Assembly (NCBI GenBank): GCA_030426245.1
Contig: JAUHYZ010000001.1
Span: 336,231 to 400,230, forward strand
Direction of reading: 5' to 3'
Origin: Alphaproteobacteria bacterium
GTDB taxonomy: Bacteria; Pseudomonadota; Alphaproteobacteria; Sphingomonadales; Sphingomonadaceae
Length of the DNA stretch: 64,000 bases
The position numbers and the translations under genes were made by a program. Every line of letters starts with the position of its first letter. Within the stretch, counting starts at the first letter, position 1. Shown here in pieces: positions 17,634 through 28,676 of the stretch. Under the pieces are notes generated by a model. It made no database searches. It was not told the DNA's origin and saw nothing but the letters and a program-made list of their open reading frames with translations.

Positions 17634-19851
17634 TCTTCTCGAAAAGGAACCAGCCGCGCCGGGTCTTACCCGCCGTTCGATGCTGAAGGCCAGTGTGATT
17701 GCTGGCGGCGGGCTGATGATCGCCGCATCCATTCCGCTTGCAGGCTGCGCGCCGGGCGAAGTGTCGAGCGACACGTTCAATGCCTGGGTCAAGATCGCCA
17801 GTGACGGCACGATCACGCTGATAAACCAGAACCCCGAGATCGGTCAGGGCATCGCGACGATGCTGCCCATGCTGATCGCGGAAGAACTGGATGCCGATTG
17901 GGACAAGGTCGTGATCGAGCAGGGCGATTACGATGCGGACAAGTATGAGAGCCAGATTGCGGGCGGCAGCTTCGCGACGCCGACCCACTGGATTCCGATG
18001 CGCCAGGTGGGCGCGGCGACGCGCCAGATGCTGGTGGCCGCCGCTGCCGAACGCTGGGGCGTTCCGGCCGCAGGGCTGACCACGGCAAAGTCGGTGGTCA
18101 CCGATCCGGCCTCCGGCAATACGCTTTCCTACGGCGATCTGGCCGAGGATGCGGCCAAGATCGCGGCGCCCGACATGGAGGCAGTCACGCTCAAGGACGA
18201 GAAGGATTTTACCCTGATCGGCCAGGCCATCGGCGGTACGCACAGCCCCAAGATCGTGCGCGGGGAACCGATCTTCGGCATGGATACCCAGCTTGACGGC
18301 ATGGTCTATGCGGCGTTCGAACGGGCTCCGGTCTTTGGCGCCAGGCTGGTTTCGGCCGACACGTCGGCGGCAGAGGCCGTGCCGGGCGTGGAGAAGGTCT
18401 TCGTCGTGAAAGGCGGAGACGACCCCTTCAAACTGATCGACGGCGTGGCCGTGGTCGCCAAGAATTGGTGGATTGCCAACAAGGCGCGCGAAAAGCTGAA
18501 GATCGAATGGGATAACGGGAAATGGGCATCCCACAGCTCGGAAGGCTATAACAAGCGGGCGAGCCAGCTTATGGCGGGCCGCCCGGCGCACAATCTGGCC
18601 GACAATGGCAATGTGGACGGTGCCTTCGCCTCCGCGGCCAAGGTGCTGGATGCCGAATATTCCTATCCCTTCCTTGCCCATGTGGCGATGGAGCCGCAGA
18701 ATTGCACCGCGCTTTATCACGAAGACGGTTCGATGGAATTCTGGGCACCCACCCAGACGCCGGCACGGGCGCATGGGGACCTGGTCGAGCTGCTGGGCGT
18801 TTCGCCCGACAAGGTGAAGATCCATCTCACCCGCATGGGCGGCGGCTTCGGGCGCAGGCTCTACAACGATTTCATGTGCCAGAACGCAGCCATCGCCAAG
18901 GAGATGCCGGGCACGCCCGTGCAGCTCATCTGGAGCCGTGAAGACGACGTGCATAGCGATTTCTTCCGCACGGCAGGCTGGCACAAGCTGCGCGCCGCGA
19001 TCGACAGTTCCGGCAAGCTGACCGGGCTGGAAGATCACTTCGTAACATTCGGAGAAGGCGCCGAATTCGCCGATTTTTCCACCTCGATGGAAACGACGGA
19101 GTTTCCGGCCCATTTCCTGGACAATCTGCGTTATGGCTATTCGACCATGGAAACGCGCGTGCCGCTGGGCGCGATGCGGGCGCCGCGGTCGAACGCCATT
19201 GCCTGGACCATGCAATCCTTCCTTGACGAAGTGGCGCATGCACAGGGCAGGGATCTGCCTGCGCTGATGCTGGAATTGCTGGCCGAATCGAAGACGCTGC
19301 CCGGGCGGCCGAACCGTCCCGAATGGCCGGGCATGAATTCCGATCGCGCCCGTGCCGTGATCGAGAAGGTGCTGGAAATGTCGAACTGGCAGGCCGGCGC
19401 CGGCGGCAATGGCCGCGGCAAGGGCTTCGGCTTCTATTTCAGCCATAGCGGCTATTTTGCCGAAGTGGTGGAAGCCAGCGTGTCCGCTTCCGGCCAGATC
19501 CAGCCGCATCACGTGTGGGTCGTGGGCGATGTGGGCAAGCATATCGTCAACCCGTTCGGCGCGCTGAACCAGGTCGAAGGTTCGGTGATCGACGGGCTGG
19601 GGCAGGCGGTTGCGCTGGCGGTGGAGATCAAGGACGGCACCGTTCAGCAGTCGAACTTCCACGATTATCCGGTGCCGCGCATGCCGATCACGCCGCAGAT
19701 CGACGTGGAATTCCTCAAGACGGACAATCCGCCGACGGGGCTGGGCGAACCGGCGCTTCCGCCGGTGATCCCGGCGCTGACCAATGCGATCTTCGCCGCG
19801 ACCGGCAAGCGGGTTCGCTCCCTGCCGATCGATCTGAGCAGCATCGCCTGA
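17626..19851 (+). CDS. Molybdopterin-binding subunit of a Tat-exported hydroxylase (IorB-like)
   Basis: A 741-residue large subunit of the aldehyde oxidase/xanthine dehydrogenase family. The N-terminus has a twin-arginine signal (TRRSMLKASVIAGGG) ending in LAGC, so it should be exported folded with its partner and may be lipid-anchored. Visible cofactor motifs are GGGFGRRLYNDF and the C-terminal GLGEPALPP, whose glutamate is the catalytic base in this family. Isoquinoline 1-oxidoreductase beta or a broad aldehyde dehydrogenase are the likely classes. Maturation genes lie directly downstream on the other strand. Confidence 0.92.
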   Translation: MPDLLEKEPAAPGLTRRSMLKASVIAGGGLMIAASIPLAGCAPGEVSSDTFNAWVKIASDGTITLINQNPEIGQGIATMLPMLIAEELDADWDKVVIEQGDYDADKYESQIAGGSFATPTHWIPMRQVGAATRQMLVAAAAERWGVPAAGLTTAKSVVTDPASGNTLSYGDLAEDAAKIAAPDMEAVTLKDEKDFTLIGQAIGGTHSPKIVRGEPIFGMDTQLDGMVYAAFERAPVFGARLVSADTSAAEAVPGVEKVFVVKGGDDPFKLIDGVAVVAKNWWIANKAREKLKIEWDNGKWASHSSEGYNKRASQLMAGRPAHNLADNGNVDGAFASAAKVLDAEYSYPFLAHVAMEPQNCTALYHEDGSMEFWAPTQTPARAHGDLVELLGVSPDKVKIHLTRMGGGFGRRLYNDFMCQNAAIAKEMPGTPVQLIWSREDDVHSDFFRTAGWHKLRAAIDSSGKLTGLEDHFVTFGEGAEFADFSTSMETTEFPAHFLDNLRYGYSTMETRVPLGAMRAPRSNAIAWTMQSFLDEVAHAQGRDLPALMLELLAESKTLPGRPNRPEWPGMNSDRARAVIEKVLEMSNWQAGAGGNGRGKGFGFYFSHSGYFAEVVEASVSASGQIQPHHVWVVGDVGKHIVNPFGALNQVEGSVIDGLGQAVALAVEIKDGTVQQSNFHDYPVPRMPITPQIDVEFLKTDNPPTGLGEPALPPVIPALTNAIFAATGKRVRSLPIDLSSIA

Positions 19852-19886
19852 GCGCTAAGGGGAGATCGGCTCCGGCCGCGTCCCTC

Positions 19887-20504
19887 CTAGCGGAGCCATT
19901 CGGCCAATGCGCCTTCGACCGCCCGGATCTCTTCGGGCGTGTCGACGTCGCTGAGCTCGCCCACCGGTGTCGGCACCATGACCGTATCGGGATCTTCGCG
20001 CAGCAGCAGCCCCGCGCCGCGATCGCCGCCGAGTTTCTGCAGCGGGGCAAAGCTTTCGCGCGTGAAGCAGGCCGGAATGCCGGGCTTGCCGTCGGGATAG
20101 CGGACTGCGGAATTATGGCCGCGCATGGCGGCATAGATCAGGCGCTCCAGCAAGGCGGGCGTGACCAGCGGCATGTCCGCCAGCATCAGCAGCAGCCTGT
20201 CGCAGCCCGAAAGTTCGGCATGGCGGGCGGCGAGGGCGACCGAAGTCGAAAGCCCTTCCTGTGCATCGGGATTGCGGATCAGCTCTGCCTCTCCCGCCTC
20301 GGCCGCTGCCAGGGCGAAGGCAGGTGCATCCTCGCCCACCACGATCGCGCAGGCCGCCCGGTCCATGGTGAGCGCGGCCTCCAGCGCATAGCTGCCCAGT
20401 GGCCTTCCCATCACCGGCGCGTCCAGCTTGCCCCCGCCGAAGCGCGATCCCTGGCCCGCGGCCAGAACAGCGACGAACAGCCCCCAGTTCGCCGCCACGC
20501 TCAT
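19887..20504 (-). CDS. MocA-like molybdenum cofactor nucleotidyltransferase
   Basis: A 205-residue NTP-transferase. The nucleotide-binding motif LAAGQGSRFGGGKL is at the N-terminus, and the DMPLV metal-binding aspartate lies near the middle, as in MocA/MobA. MocA attaches CMP to molybdopterin to make the cytosine dinucleotide cofactor used by xanthine-oxidase-family enzymes. It overlaps the XdhC gene by four bases and converges on the hydroxylase genes, so it probably serves that enzyme. Confidence 0.85.
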   Translation of the reverse strand: MSVAANWGLFVAVLAAGQGSRFGGGKLDAPVMGRPLGSYALEAALTMDRAACAIVVGEDAPAFALAAAEAGEAELIRNPDAQEGLSTSVALAARHAELSGCDRLLLMLADMPLVTPALLERLIYAAMRGHNSAVRYPDGKPGIPACFTRESFAPLQKLGGDRGAGLLLREDPDTVMVPTPVGELSDVDTPEEIRAVEGALAEWLR

Positions 20505-21343
20505 CGGTGGGGATGCAGCATTTCATAGGCGCCGACCACTTCGGCCATGATCGAAAGCGCCAGCACCCCGGCATCGCGGCTATGCGGGATCAGGCCGACC
20601 GGCCCGGTAATGCGCGCCAGCTCCGCCTCGCTGTGGCCGGCAGCCCGCAGCCGTTCCATCCGGCTTTCGCGGGCCGGGGCGCCGCCTTGCGCGCCGATAT
20701 AGAAGGCGGGGCTTTTCAGCGCCCATTCCAGCAGCACATGTTCCCATTCGTGATCGTGGAACAGCAGCAGCACCGCCGTCCACGGATCGACCGCAATGTC
20801 CGTTGGCGCCTGGCCCAGCGAAATGCCCTGGCCCGCTTCGCGCCATTCGGCCTCGATCCCCTGTGTTGCCGCAAGCCGTTGCAGCGCGGCGCATTCGCTG
20901 CCTGCGCCCAGTATGACGAGCCGCAAGGCGGGGATGTAGGAGCGCTGGGCAATGAAGCCGGCCTGGCTGCTCAGCGGCAGGTCCAGAGCGGCCTCCTGCC
21001 GCTGGCCGATCTGCTCCACGCAGGCCGCCAGGGCGCTGCGGTCCGGCGCGGGGTCGATCAATATATCCAGGCCCGATCCGCAAGGCAGGCGGAAATCGAT
21101 AAAGGGGGAGCCTTCGCCATAGCGCAGCAGCTTCGCCTCGCCCGTCTGCATCGCCAGCTCCGCCTGGTTCGCCAGTTCCCGGTCCAGGCAGTTATCCGCC
21201 ATGTCCCCCGCGATCGAACCGTCGCGCCCCACGGCCAGCTGCGCCCCGCAGCGCCGCGAGAAGCTGCCTTCCACATTTACCAGTGTGCACAGCGCCGCAT
21301 CCCCTGCCGCGGCTTGTTCCAGTGCATCGTGATCGCTTGTCAT
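20501..21343 (-). CDS. XdhC/CoxI-family molybdenum cofactor insertion protein
   Basis: A 280-residue XdhC-type protein. It has the N-terminal segment with CTLVNVEGSFSRRCGAQLAV, the central CGSGLDILI, and a Rossmann-like C-terminal part (AVLLLFHDHEWE, HSRDAGVLALSI). XdhC binds sulfurated molybdenum cofactor and delivers it to xanthine-dehydrogenase-family apoenzymes. The ATG at 21343 has AGGTGGGG before it; a GTG six bases earlier is possible. It is cotranscribed with the MocA-like gene through an ATGA overlap. Confidence 0.88.
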   Translation of the reverse strand: MTSDHDALEQAAAGDAALCTLVNVEGSFSRRCGAQLAVGRDGSIAGDMADNCLDRELANQAELAMQTGEAKLLRYGEGSPFIDFRLPCGSGLDILIDPAPDRSALAACVEQIGQRQEAALDLPLSSQAGFIAQRSYIPALRLVILGAGSECAALQRLAATQGIEAEWREAGQGISLGQAPTDIAVDPWTAVLLLFHDHEWEHVLLEWALKSPAFYIGAQGGAPARESRMERLRAAGHSEAELARITGPVGLIPHSRDAGVLALSIMAEVVGAYEMLHPHR

Positions 21344-21517
21344 CCCCACCTGCTTATTGTGATTGTTCTTTCATGCAAAGCCTAGCCGTCCATGGCAGGC
21401 CCGGCACGTAAATTATCGCGTTAATGGTTATTGACCTTGCGTGCAAAGCGCGCTCGATTGCGCCGGAGTGCCGAACCGAGGCCGCGTGTTCTGCGGCCGA
21501 TCCTGGGAGAGAATTGA

Positions 21518-22465
21518 ATGAGCATTTCGCGCCATCTGGTCGATCCGGAAATCATACCGCTTCTGGAGATGCCGGACATGGATATTGCCGCACCCGGAAA
21601 GCTGGCTGAGGTGCGTGAAGATCCGCGCTTCGCGATCGAGAACATGCCGCCGCCGCCCTTCGAGATTACCGAGGCGCATGCGCCGGTACCCGGCGGCCCG
21701 GATGTGAAGCTGGTGGTGATCAATCCGCCTTCGCAGAAGAAGGACCGCCCGGCGATCCTGCATCTGCATGGCGGGGGGATGGTGATCGGTTCGGCCGATA
21801 TGGCCCGGATGGGCAAGCCCGAACAGGCGCTGGAGCTGGATTGCGTGGTCGTTTCGGTCGATTATCGCCTGGCGCCGGAAACGCCCTTTCCCGGCCCGCA
21901 GGAAGACAATTACGCCGCGCTCACATGGCTGGCGGAGAATGCGGCCAGCCTGGGCGCCGATCCGGCGAAGATCCTGGTGATGGGCGAAAGCGCGGGCGGC
22001 GGCCTGGCGGCGGCCCTGTCGCTGATGGCGCGCGACCGGGGCGGGCCGAAGATCATCGGCCAGGCGCTGCTCTATCCGATGCTCGATCACCGCACCGGCG
22101 GGCCGGACGATGTGTGGAAGAACAAGCATACGGGCGAGTTCATCTGGGACCGCAACAAGAACCAATTCGGCTGGGAGGCCTTGCGCGGCGATTACGAACC
22201 GACCGACGAGCGCAAGGGCTGGTTCTCCCCCGCATTGGCCGAAGACCTTTCGGGCCTGCCGCCGACCTATCTGGCGACGGGCGCACTGGACCTGTTCCTG
22301 GACGAGGATCTGGATTTCGCGCGCCGGTTGATCGATGCCGGCGTGCCGACGGAACTGCATGCCTATCCGGGCGCCGTCCACGCTTTCGACATGGTGCCGG
22401 AAACCGCGCTGCAGGCGCAGGCGCAGGCCAATCTGAGCTTCGGGCTCAAGCGCCTGCTGAAGTAG
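21518..22465 (+). CDS. HSL-family alpha/beta hydrolase (esterase/lipase)
   Basis: A 315-residue serine hydrolase of the hormone-sensitive-lipase family. It has the oxyanion motif HGGG (HLHGGGMVIG), nucleophile GESAG (about 160), and an acid/base pair in GALDLFLDED and GAVHAFD. It is soluble, with no signal peptide, and likely acts on short-chain esters or lactones. GGGAGAG precedes the ATG. It is transcribed away from xdhC with a 174-base shared upstream region; functional linkage to the neighbours is not evident. Confidence 0.9.
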   Translation: MSISRHLVDPEIIPLLEMPDMDIAAPGKLAEVREDPRFAIENMPPPPFEITEAHAPVPGGPDVKLVVINPPSQKKDRPAILHLHGGGMVIGSADMARMGKPEQALELDCVVVSVDYRLAPETPFPGPQEDNYAALTWLAENAASLGADPAKILVMGESAGGGLAAALSLMARDRGGPKIIGQALLYPMLDHRTGGPDDVWKNKHTGEFIWDRNKNQFGWEALRGDYEPTDERKGWFSPALAEDLSGLPPTYLATGALDLFLDEDLDFARRLIDAGVPTELHAYPGAVHAFDMVPETALQAQAQANLSFGLKRLLK

Positions 22466-22517
22466 TGGAGCTGCCAGACCGTCTATCGGGCTGGGGCCTG
22501 CCGAAGCGCAGCAGGCC

Positions 22518-23297
22518 TCAGCCTTCCGGCTTGTCCTTCTTCGGCCCTTCGAACCAATCCTTCAGATTGATCGGGAAGGGGAAGATCACCGTGGACGAGT
22601 TCTGCTCGTTCGCCAGCACGTTGAGCGTGGAGAGATAGCGCAGCTGCATCGCTTCGGGCACTTCGTTCAGGATCCGGGCGGCATCGACCAGGCGGTTGGC
22701 GGCCTGATGTTCGCCTTCCGCATTGATCACCTTGGCGCGCCGCTCCCGCTCGGCCTCCGCCTGGCGGGCGATGGCGCGGATCATGGATTCGTCGATATCG
22801 ACATGCTTGATTTCGACATTGGCGACCTTGATGCCCCAGGCGTCGGTCTGCTTGTCCAGGATTTCCTGAATGTCCTCGTTCAGCTTGTCGCGTTCGGTCA
22901 GCATCTCGTCCAGATCGTGCTTGCCCAGCACTGAGCGCAATGTCGTCTGCGCCAGCTGGCTGGTCGCAGCGATGAAGTCTTCCACCTGGATCACGGCGCT
23001 TTCGGGGTCGAGCACGCGGAAATAGACCACGGCATTGACCTTTACCGAGACATTGTCGCGCGAGATCACGTCCTGCGTCGGCACGTCCAGCACCACGGTG
23101 CGCAGATCGGTGCGCACGATCTGCTGCACGAAGGGGATCAGGATGATCAGGCCCGGGCCCTTGGTGCCGGTATAGCGGCCGAGCGTGAAGATCACGCCGC
23201 GCTCATATTCGCGCAGGATCTTGATCGCCGCCCACAGGAAGATGATAACCAGCAGGAGAAGCGGAGTGTAGAAGCCGATATTTCCGAGGATTTCCAT
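22518..23297 (-). CDS. SPFH/Band 7 slipin-family membrane protein
   Basis: A 259-residue slipin. One N-terminal transmembrane helix (about 5-25) is followed by a Band 7 domain (about 30-215) with the family's [18 protein letters not shown] core, then a helical oligomerisation region with [14 protein letters not shown]. Slipins form membrane-associated rings. The partner is the NfeD protein encoded just upstream (12-base gap), the widespread slipin/NfeD pair. The substrate and role in membrane quality control are known only at family level. Confidence 0.92.
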   Translation of the reverse strand: MEILGNIGFYTPLLLLVIIFLWAAIKILREYERGVIFTLGRYTGTKGPGLIILIPFVQQIVRTDLRTVVLDVPTQDVISRDNVSVKVNAVVYFRVLDPESAVIQVEDFIAATSQLAQTTLRSVLGKHDLDEMLTERDKLNEDIQEILDKQTDAWGIKVANVEIKHVDIDESMIRAIARQAEAERERRAKVINAEGEHQAANRLVDAARILNEVPEAMQLRYLSTLNVLANEQNSSTVIFPFPINLKDWFEGPKKDKPEG

Positions 23298-23309
23298 GGG
23301 TAGCTCTCC

Positions 23310-24719
23310 TTAGGTTTGTTCTCTGCCGTCTTGCGCCGCCGCAACCGACAGGCGCAGGCCATTCACGCTCTCCACGACGACGCGTTCGCCCTTCTTCAGG
23401 GATTCCGGGCCGGTCGCGTTCCAGCGTTCGCTATGGACGAAGACATGCCCTTTTCCGCCCTTCCAGTCGCTCACTTCGCCGCTCGCACCGATCAGCTCTT
23501 CCTGGCCCGATCGGACCGGGTGGCGGAAGGATTTGATGCTGACCCGCGCGATGAAGAACAGCAGCACGGCGCTGAACACGCCGAGCGCGGCAATGATCGA
23601 CCAGTCGATCTGGAATTCGGGCACGTCGGTGTCGACCATGATGGCCGATCCGATCACGAAGGAGGCCAGGCCCCCTATGCCCAATATCCCGAAGGACGGG
23701 GCGAAGGCTTCGGCCACCATCAGCGCCAGGCCCAGCACGATCAGCGCAACGCCGGCAAAGTCCACCGGCAGGGCAGTGAGCCCGTAAAGCGCGACCAGCA
23801 GCGAAATCCCGCCGATCGTGCCGGGCACCAGCGATCCGGGATTCATGAATTCGAAGAACAACCCGTAAATCCCCACCATCATCAGGATCATGGCGACATT
23901 GGGATTGGTGATGGTGGCGAGCAGTTCGGTCGTCCAGTCCGGCTCCACTTCCGCCACGGCAATATCGCGCGTTGAAAGAACCCGCTCCTGGCCCGCGACT
24001 TCCACGCTGCGCCCGTCGAGCTGTTCCAGCAGGTCCGCCCGGTCCGCGGCGACGATATCGACGACGCCCTGTTCCAGCGCGGCACTGGCAGACAGGCTGG
24101 AGGCCTGCCGCACCGCCTCTTCCGCCCACTCCGCATTGCGCCCGCGCATTTCCGCCAGCGAGCGGATATAGGCGACTGCATCGTTCACAACCTTGCGTTC
24201 GCTGGCATTGGCCGGCGCCGCCGCTTCTTCTTCTCCCTCTTCGCCGCCGCCGGCGGGGGAGGGGGAGCCGCCGATCTGGATCGGGGTGGCCGCACCCAGA
24301 TTGGTGGCCGGCGTCATGGCGGCGATATGGCTGGCATAGAGGATATAGGTCCCCGCGCTGGCTGCCCGGGCGCCGCTGGGATGGACATAGGTTGCCACCG
24401 GGATCGGCATCGCCAGGATGCCCTGGATGATTTCGCGCATGCTGGTGTCCAGCCCGCCGGGCGTATCCATTTCGATGATCACCAGGCTGGCATTCTGCTC
24501 GCGCGCCTGTTCCAGCCCGCTGGTGATATAGGCCGCGCTGGCAGGGCCGATCGCGCCCTCCAGCGTCAGCACCAGCGCTTGATTGTTCGTCGCAGTAGCG
24601 GGTGCCTCTTGCGCAGCGGCGGGCGCTGCCCAGGCCATGCTCGCCAGGGCGGTGAAAAGCGCAACAATTGCAAGCCGTAAGCTGCTGATTGCGCTGTATA
24701 ATCCCGGGAAGCGCATCAT
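23310..24719 (-). CDS. NfeD-family membrane serine protease (ClpP-class, long form)
   Basis: A 469-residue long-form NfeD. It has a signal peptide (AAPAAAQEA) and a ClpP-like Ser-Lys protease domain (about 50-230; nucleophile in GARAASAGTYI, Lys in SERKVVNDAVAYI), with a Gly/Glu/Ala-rich insertion. Several transmembrane helices (about 270-390) and a C-terminal OB-fold NfeD domain follow. Long NfeD proteases cleave the C-terminus of partner slipins. The start at 24719 has GAGGAAGG eight bases upstream; readings from further upstream cross the promoter. Confidence 0.9.
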   Translation of the reverse strand: MMRFPGLYSAISSLRLAIVALFTALASMAWAAPAAAQEAPATATNNQALVLTLEGAIGPASAAYITSGLEQAREQNASLVIIEMDTPGGLDTSMREIIQGILAMPIPVATYVHPSGARAASAGTYILYASHIAAMTPATNLGAATPIQIGGSPSPAGGGEEGEEEAAAPANASERKVVNDAVAYIRSLAEMRGRNAEWAEEAVRQASSLSASAALEQGVVDIVAADRADLLEQLDGRSVEVAGQERVLSTRDIAVAEVEPDWTTELLATITNPNVAMILMMVGIYGLFFEFMNPGSLVPGTIGGISLLVALYGLTALPVDFAGVALIVLGLALMVAEAFAPSFGILGIGGLASFVIGSAIMVDTDVPEFQIDWSIIAALGVFSAVLLFFIARVSIKSFRHPVRSGQEELIGASGEVSDWKGGKGHVFVHSERWNATGPESLKKGERVVVESVNGLRLSVAAAQDGREQT

Positions 24720-24833
24720 GTTCTTGCCTTCCTCTCCGATTGTTTGCGGAGACAATACCATATTTGCCCCTGTCCTGCCGAGATTTGTGGGGTTTCCCGG
24801 CGGGAATTGCGGCACGGGTGATTCTGCTTGACA

Positions 24834-24862
24834 TATATAACCCAAATGGTTAGTAAAGTCAA
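24834..24862 (-). promoter_or_regulatory. Near-consensus sigma-70 promoter with embedded palindrome, for nfeD-slipin
   Basis: On the minus strand TTGACT (24857-24862) and TATATA (24834-24839) are separated by exactly 17 bases. TAACC-N5-GGTTA (24838-24852), a perfect inverted repeat, spans the spacer and touches the -10 box, which is where a repressor would bind. It lies 115 bases upstream of the NfeD start. The promoter elements are seen directly; the operator role is inferred. Confidence 0.65.
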
Positions 24863-24924
24863 GTCCCGTAACCTCAGCGGGATGCGGATCGGGGGCGGCA
24901 TGGCCGGCTGAACCCGCTTCCATC

Positions 24925-24941
24925 TGTCCCATTATGGGACA
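24925..24941. promoter_or_regulatory. Perfect 17-bp palindrome in a gene-free region
   Basis: TGTCCCAT, one central T, ATGGGACA: an 8-1-8 perfect palindrome, likely a dimeric regulator site rather than a terminator, since no T-tract follows. It is about 60 bases upstream of the NfeD promoter. The regulator is unknown. Confidence 0.4.
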
Positions 24942-25461
24942 ATCGCGGCTGGCGCTCACTGCGTCAGGGAGGCGGCTTCTCATGCCGGCTCCGCCTGCTG
25001 CTTCTCCCCCTGACGGGTCACCTCAGCCCGGAAGGACTGAGAGCTGCAGAAGCCTGCAGACACCGGATTTGGAGCGGCATTTCAGCCGCAGGGATGATGG
25101 AGCAATGCGAGCCCGCTCCTTACGTCCCAAGCCGGTGGCGGGAGATAGGGCCGAACCTGTGCGCGGATAGAGCGGAAACTTAGGAACGCACCGGTCAGTC
25201 GCAAACACTTCCATCCGCCCGCCTGACCTGACGCCTGCGGGCTTTCCGGCCCCGGCGCCAGCCGCGCGATCCGTTATTTCCCTTGGCGCCCATTCGCACG
25301 GGCTTGTCCGGGTTCGCCGCCGGATGGTTCTCCATGTCTCCCCTATCGTCATCCCGGACTTGTTCCGGGATCCCGCTGTCTTTTTGCCGACAAGTAAGAA
25401 GCGGGTCCCCGGGACAGGCCCGGGGTGACTTGGTTTGGACTTCCGCTTCCACCCAAATCCC
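24942..25461. other. Gene-free stretch with a palindromic repeat element
   Basis: I find no convincing gene in these 520 bases. The frames that stay open encode low-complexity Arg/Pro/Ser-rich sequence without ribosome binding sites. The only structured content is the inverted repeat element at 25348-25429. Confidence 0.6.
25348..25429. repeat. REP-like inverted pair of GC-rich palindromes
   Basis: Two related 27-base modules face each other at 25348-25374 and 25403-25429. Each is itself a small palindrome (CCCGGA-N5-TCCGGG and CCCC-N11-GGGG). One reads GTCATCCCGG inward and the other ends CGGGGTGAC. The layout is that of a dispersed REP/BIME-type element. The number of copies elsewhere cannot be judged from this window. 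Confidence 0.65.
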
Positions 25462-26121
25462 TCACTCCTCCGCCTCCGGCAGAGCGCGGAACATCAGCGC
25501 CAGGAAGATCGCGCTCGCCGGGAAGGTGATCGCCCAGGCCGAGGCGAGCCAGATCAGCGGCGGCACCGCCATCTGGAACAGCAGGAAAGGCAGCAGCAGC
25601 CCGTTGGCAATCAGCGCGCCCTTGGCAAGGCCGCTGGCCGCTATGCGGGGCAGGCCGAAAGCGGCCATCAGCGTCGCGGCGGACATTAGGCTATAGCCGT
25701 AGAGATCGACCGCGAAGAGGAAGGATTCGTAAGGCACGAATAGGAGCAGTTCGATGCCTGCCGTGTCTCCCGCGGCAAGCCTGGGCGCCACGAAGGTGAG
25801 CTGCACGAAATAGACGAGGCCGGTCAGCGTGGCATACATCGCCGCGAAGCCGAGCGCGGCCAGAGTGAAGACTTTCCGCCCCGGCGGCGCGGCGCAGTGC
25901 AGCGCGGCCATCGTCACCACGAAAGCGGGGCCCAGCAGCAGGGAAGGGCCGAGCAGCAGCAGGATGCCCAGCGGCGTGCTCGCGCTCTCGGGCCCGCCCG
26001 CGGAGCCGAGCATGCCGGCCCATTCGAACAATTGCGCGGCGATATAGGCAATGCTCAGCGTGGCGGCGCAGATTGCCGCCCAGAAGCCGACGCGTTTTGT
26101 AGACGGGGAAGCTGCCGTCAT
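25462..26121 (-). CDS. Multi-pass membrane protein of unknown function
   Basis: A 219-residue, very hydrophobic protein with about six predicted transmembrane helices and few charged residues. I recognise no catalytic motif or named family. The ATG at 26121 has GAGGGGGAGC just before it. It starts 23 bases after the end of acetyl-CoA synthetase on the same strand and is probably cotranscribed, but a link to acetate uptake is only positional. Confidence 0.75.
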   Translation of the reverse strand: MTAASPSTKRVGFWAAICAATLSIAYIAAQLFEWAGMLGSAGGPESASTPLGILLLLGPSLLLGPAFVVTMAALHCAAPPGRKVFTLAALGFAAMYATLTGLVYFVQLTFVAPRLAAGDTAGIELLLFVPYESFLFAVDLYGYSLMSAATLMAAFGLPRIAASGLAKGALIANGLLLPFLLFQMAVPPLIWLASAWAITFPASAIFLALMFRALPEAEE

Positions 26122-26144
26122 GCGCTCCCCCTCCCGGTCTTCCG

Positions 26145-28097
<1,953 letters not shown>

Positions 28098-28208
28098 TTG
28101 CTCCCATGACTTGCTCGCCGGCGGCGCGGCCGGCCCAATCGCTAAACATGATAAGGGCTAGGCGCTGTGCCGCCTGACCGCAAGCGCCAGCATGCCTTGG
28201 ACGAAGCG

Positions 28209-28622
28209 CTAGCGCCAGAGGGCATTGAGCGCGGGCAGCAAATGGTCGCGATGCTTTGCAGGAATGCGCGCGATCAGTTCGGCTTCGAACGCATCGATCG
28301 TCGCGCGGATTTCGGCGAGCTGCTTTTCCCCATGCGCCGTCATGAACAGGCCCAGCGATTTGCCGTCGATCGGCTTGCGTTCGATCAGGCCGGCATCTTC
28401 CAGCCGCTTGAGCAGGGGCACCATATTGGCCCGCTGGATATCCAGCGAACGGCCTATCGCGCTGGAGGTCGTGCCGGGATTGTCCGCGATCAGCAGCAGC
28501 GCCGTTGCATCCACAACCCTTGTGCCGTGCGCCTCCAGCCGCTTTGCCAGATCGCCGATCATCGCATTGGCGGCCCGGCGAAGGGCGTAGCCGGGATAGG
28601 ATTGCAGATTCCGCTCATTCAT
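28209..28622 (-). CDS. MarR-family regulator, probable repressor of hydroxycinnamate genes
   Basis: A 137-residue MarR-type winged-helix protein. It has the helix-turn-helix around TSSAIGRSLDIQRANMVPLLKRLEDAGLI and a wing ending in LGLFMTAHGEK. It is divergent from the feruloyl-CoA genes, the arrangement of FerR in Sphingobium, a MarR repressor relieved by hydroxycinnamoyl-CoA esters. The ATG at 28622 has GAAGAG nine bases upstream; a start at 28649 would add nine residues. Effector identity is inferred from context. Confidence 0.82.
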   Translation of the reverse strand: MNERNLQSYPGYALRRAANAMIGDLAKRLEAHGTRVVDATALLLIADNPGTTSSAIGRSLDIQRANMVPLLKRLEDAGLIERKPIDGKSLGLFMTAHGEKQLAEIRATIDAFEAELIARIPAKHRDHLLPALNALWR

Positions 28623-28676
28623 CTTGGTTAACTCTTCCCTCAACATCATGCGCCGTTGTGCCGCTGCGAATTTTGC

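Noticed and set aside
17374..19662. 762-codon minus-strand frame opposite the molybdopterin subunit
   Set aside because: His/Arg/Gly-rich composition and complete overlap with a well-supported gene.
24951..24965. Possible sigma-54 promoter near the 17-bp palindrome
   Set aside because: The match to TGGCAC-N5-TTGC is poor and spacing is off; no sigma-54-type gene follows in that direction.
24934..25170. 78-codon frame in the gene-free stretch after nfeD
   Set aside because: Low-complexity Pro/Arg/Ser sequence without a ribosome site; it begins at the 17-bp palindrome.
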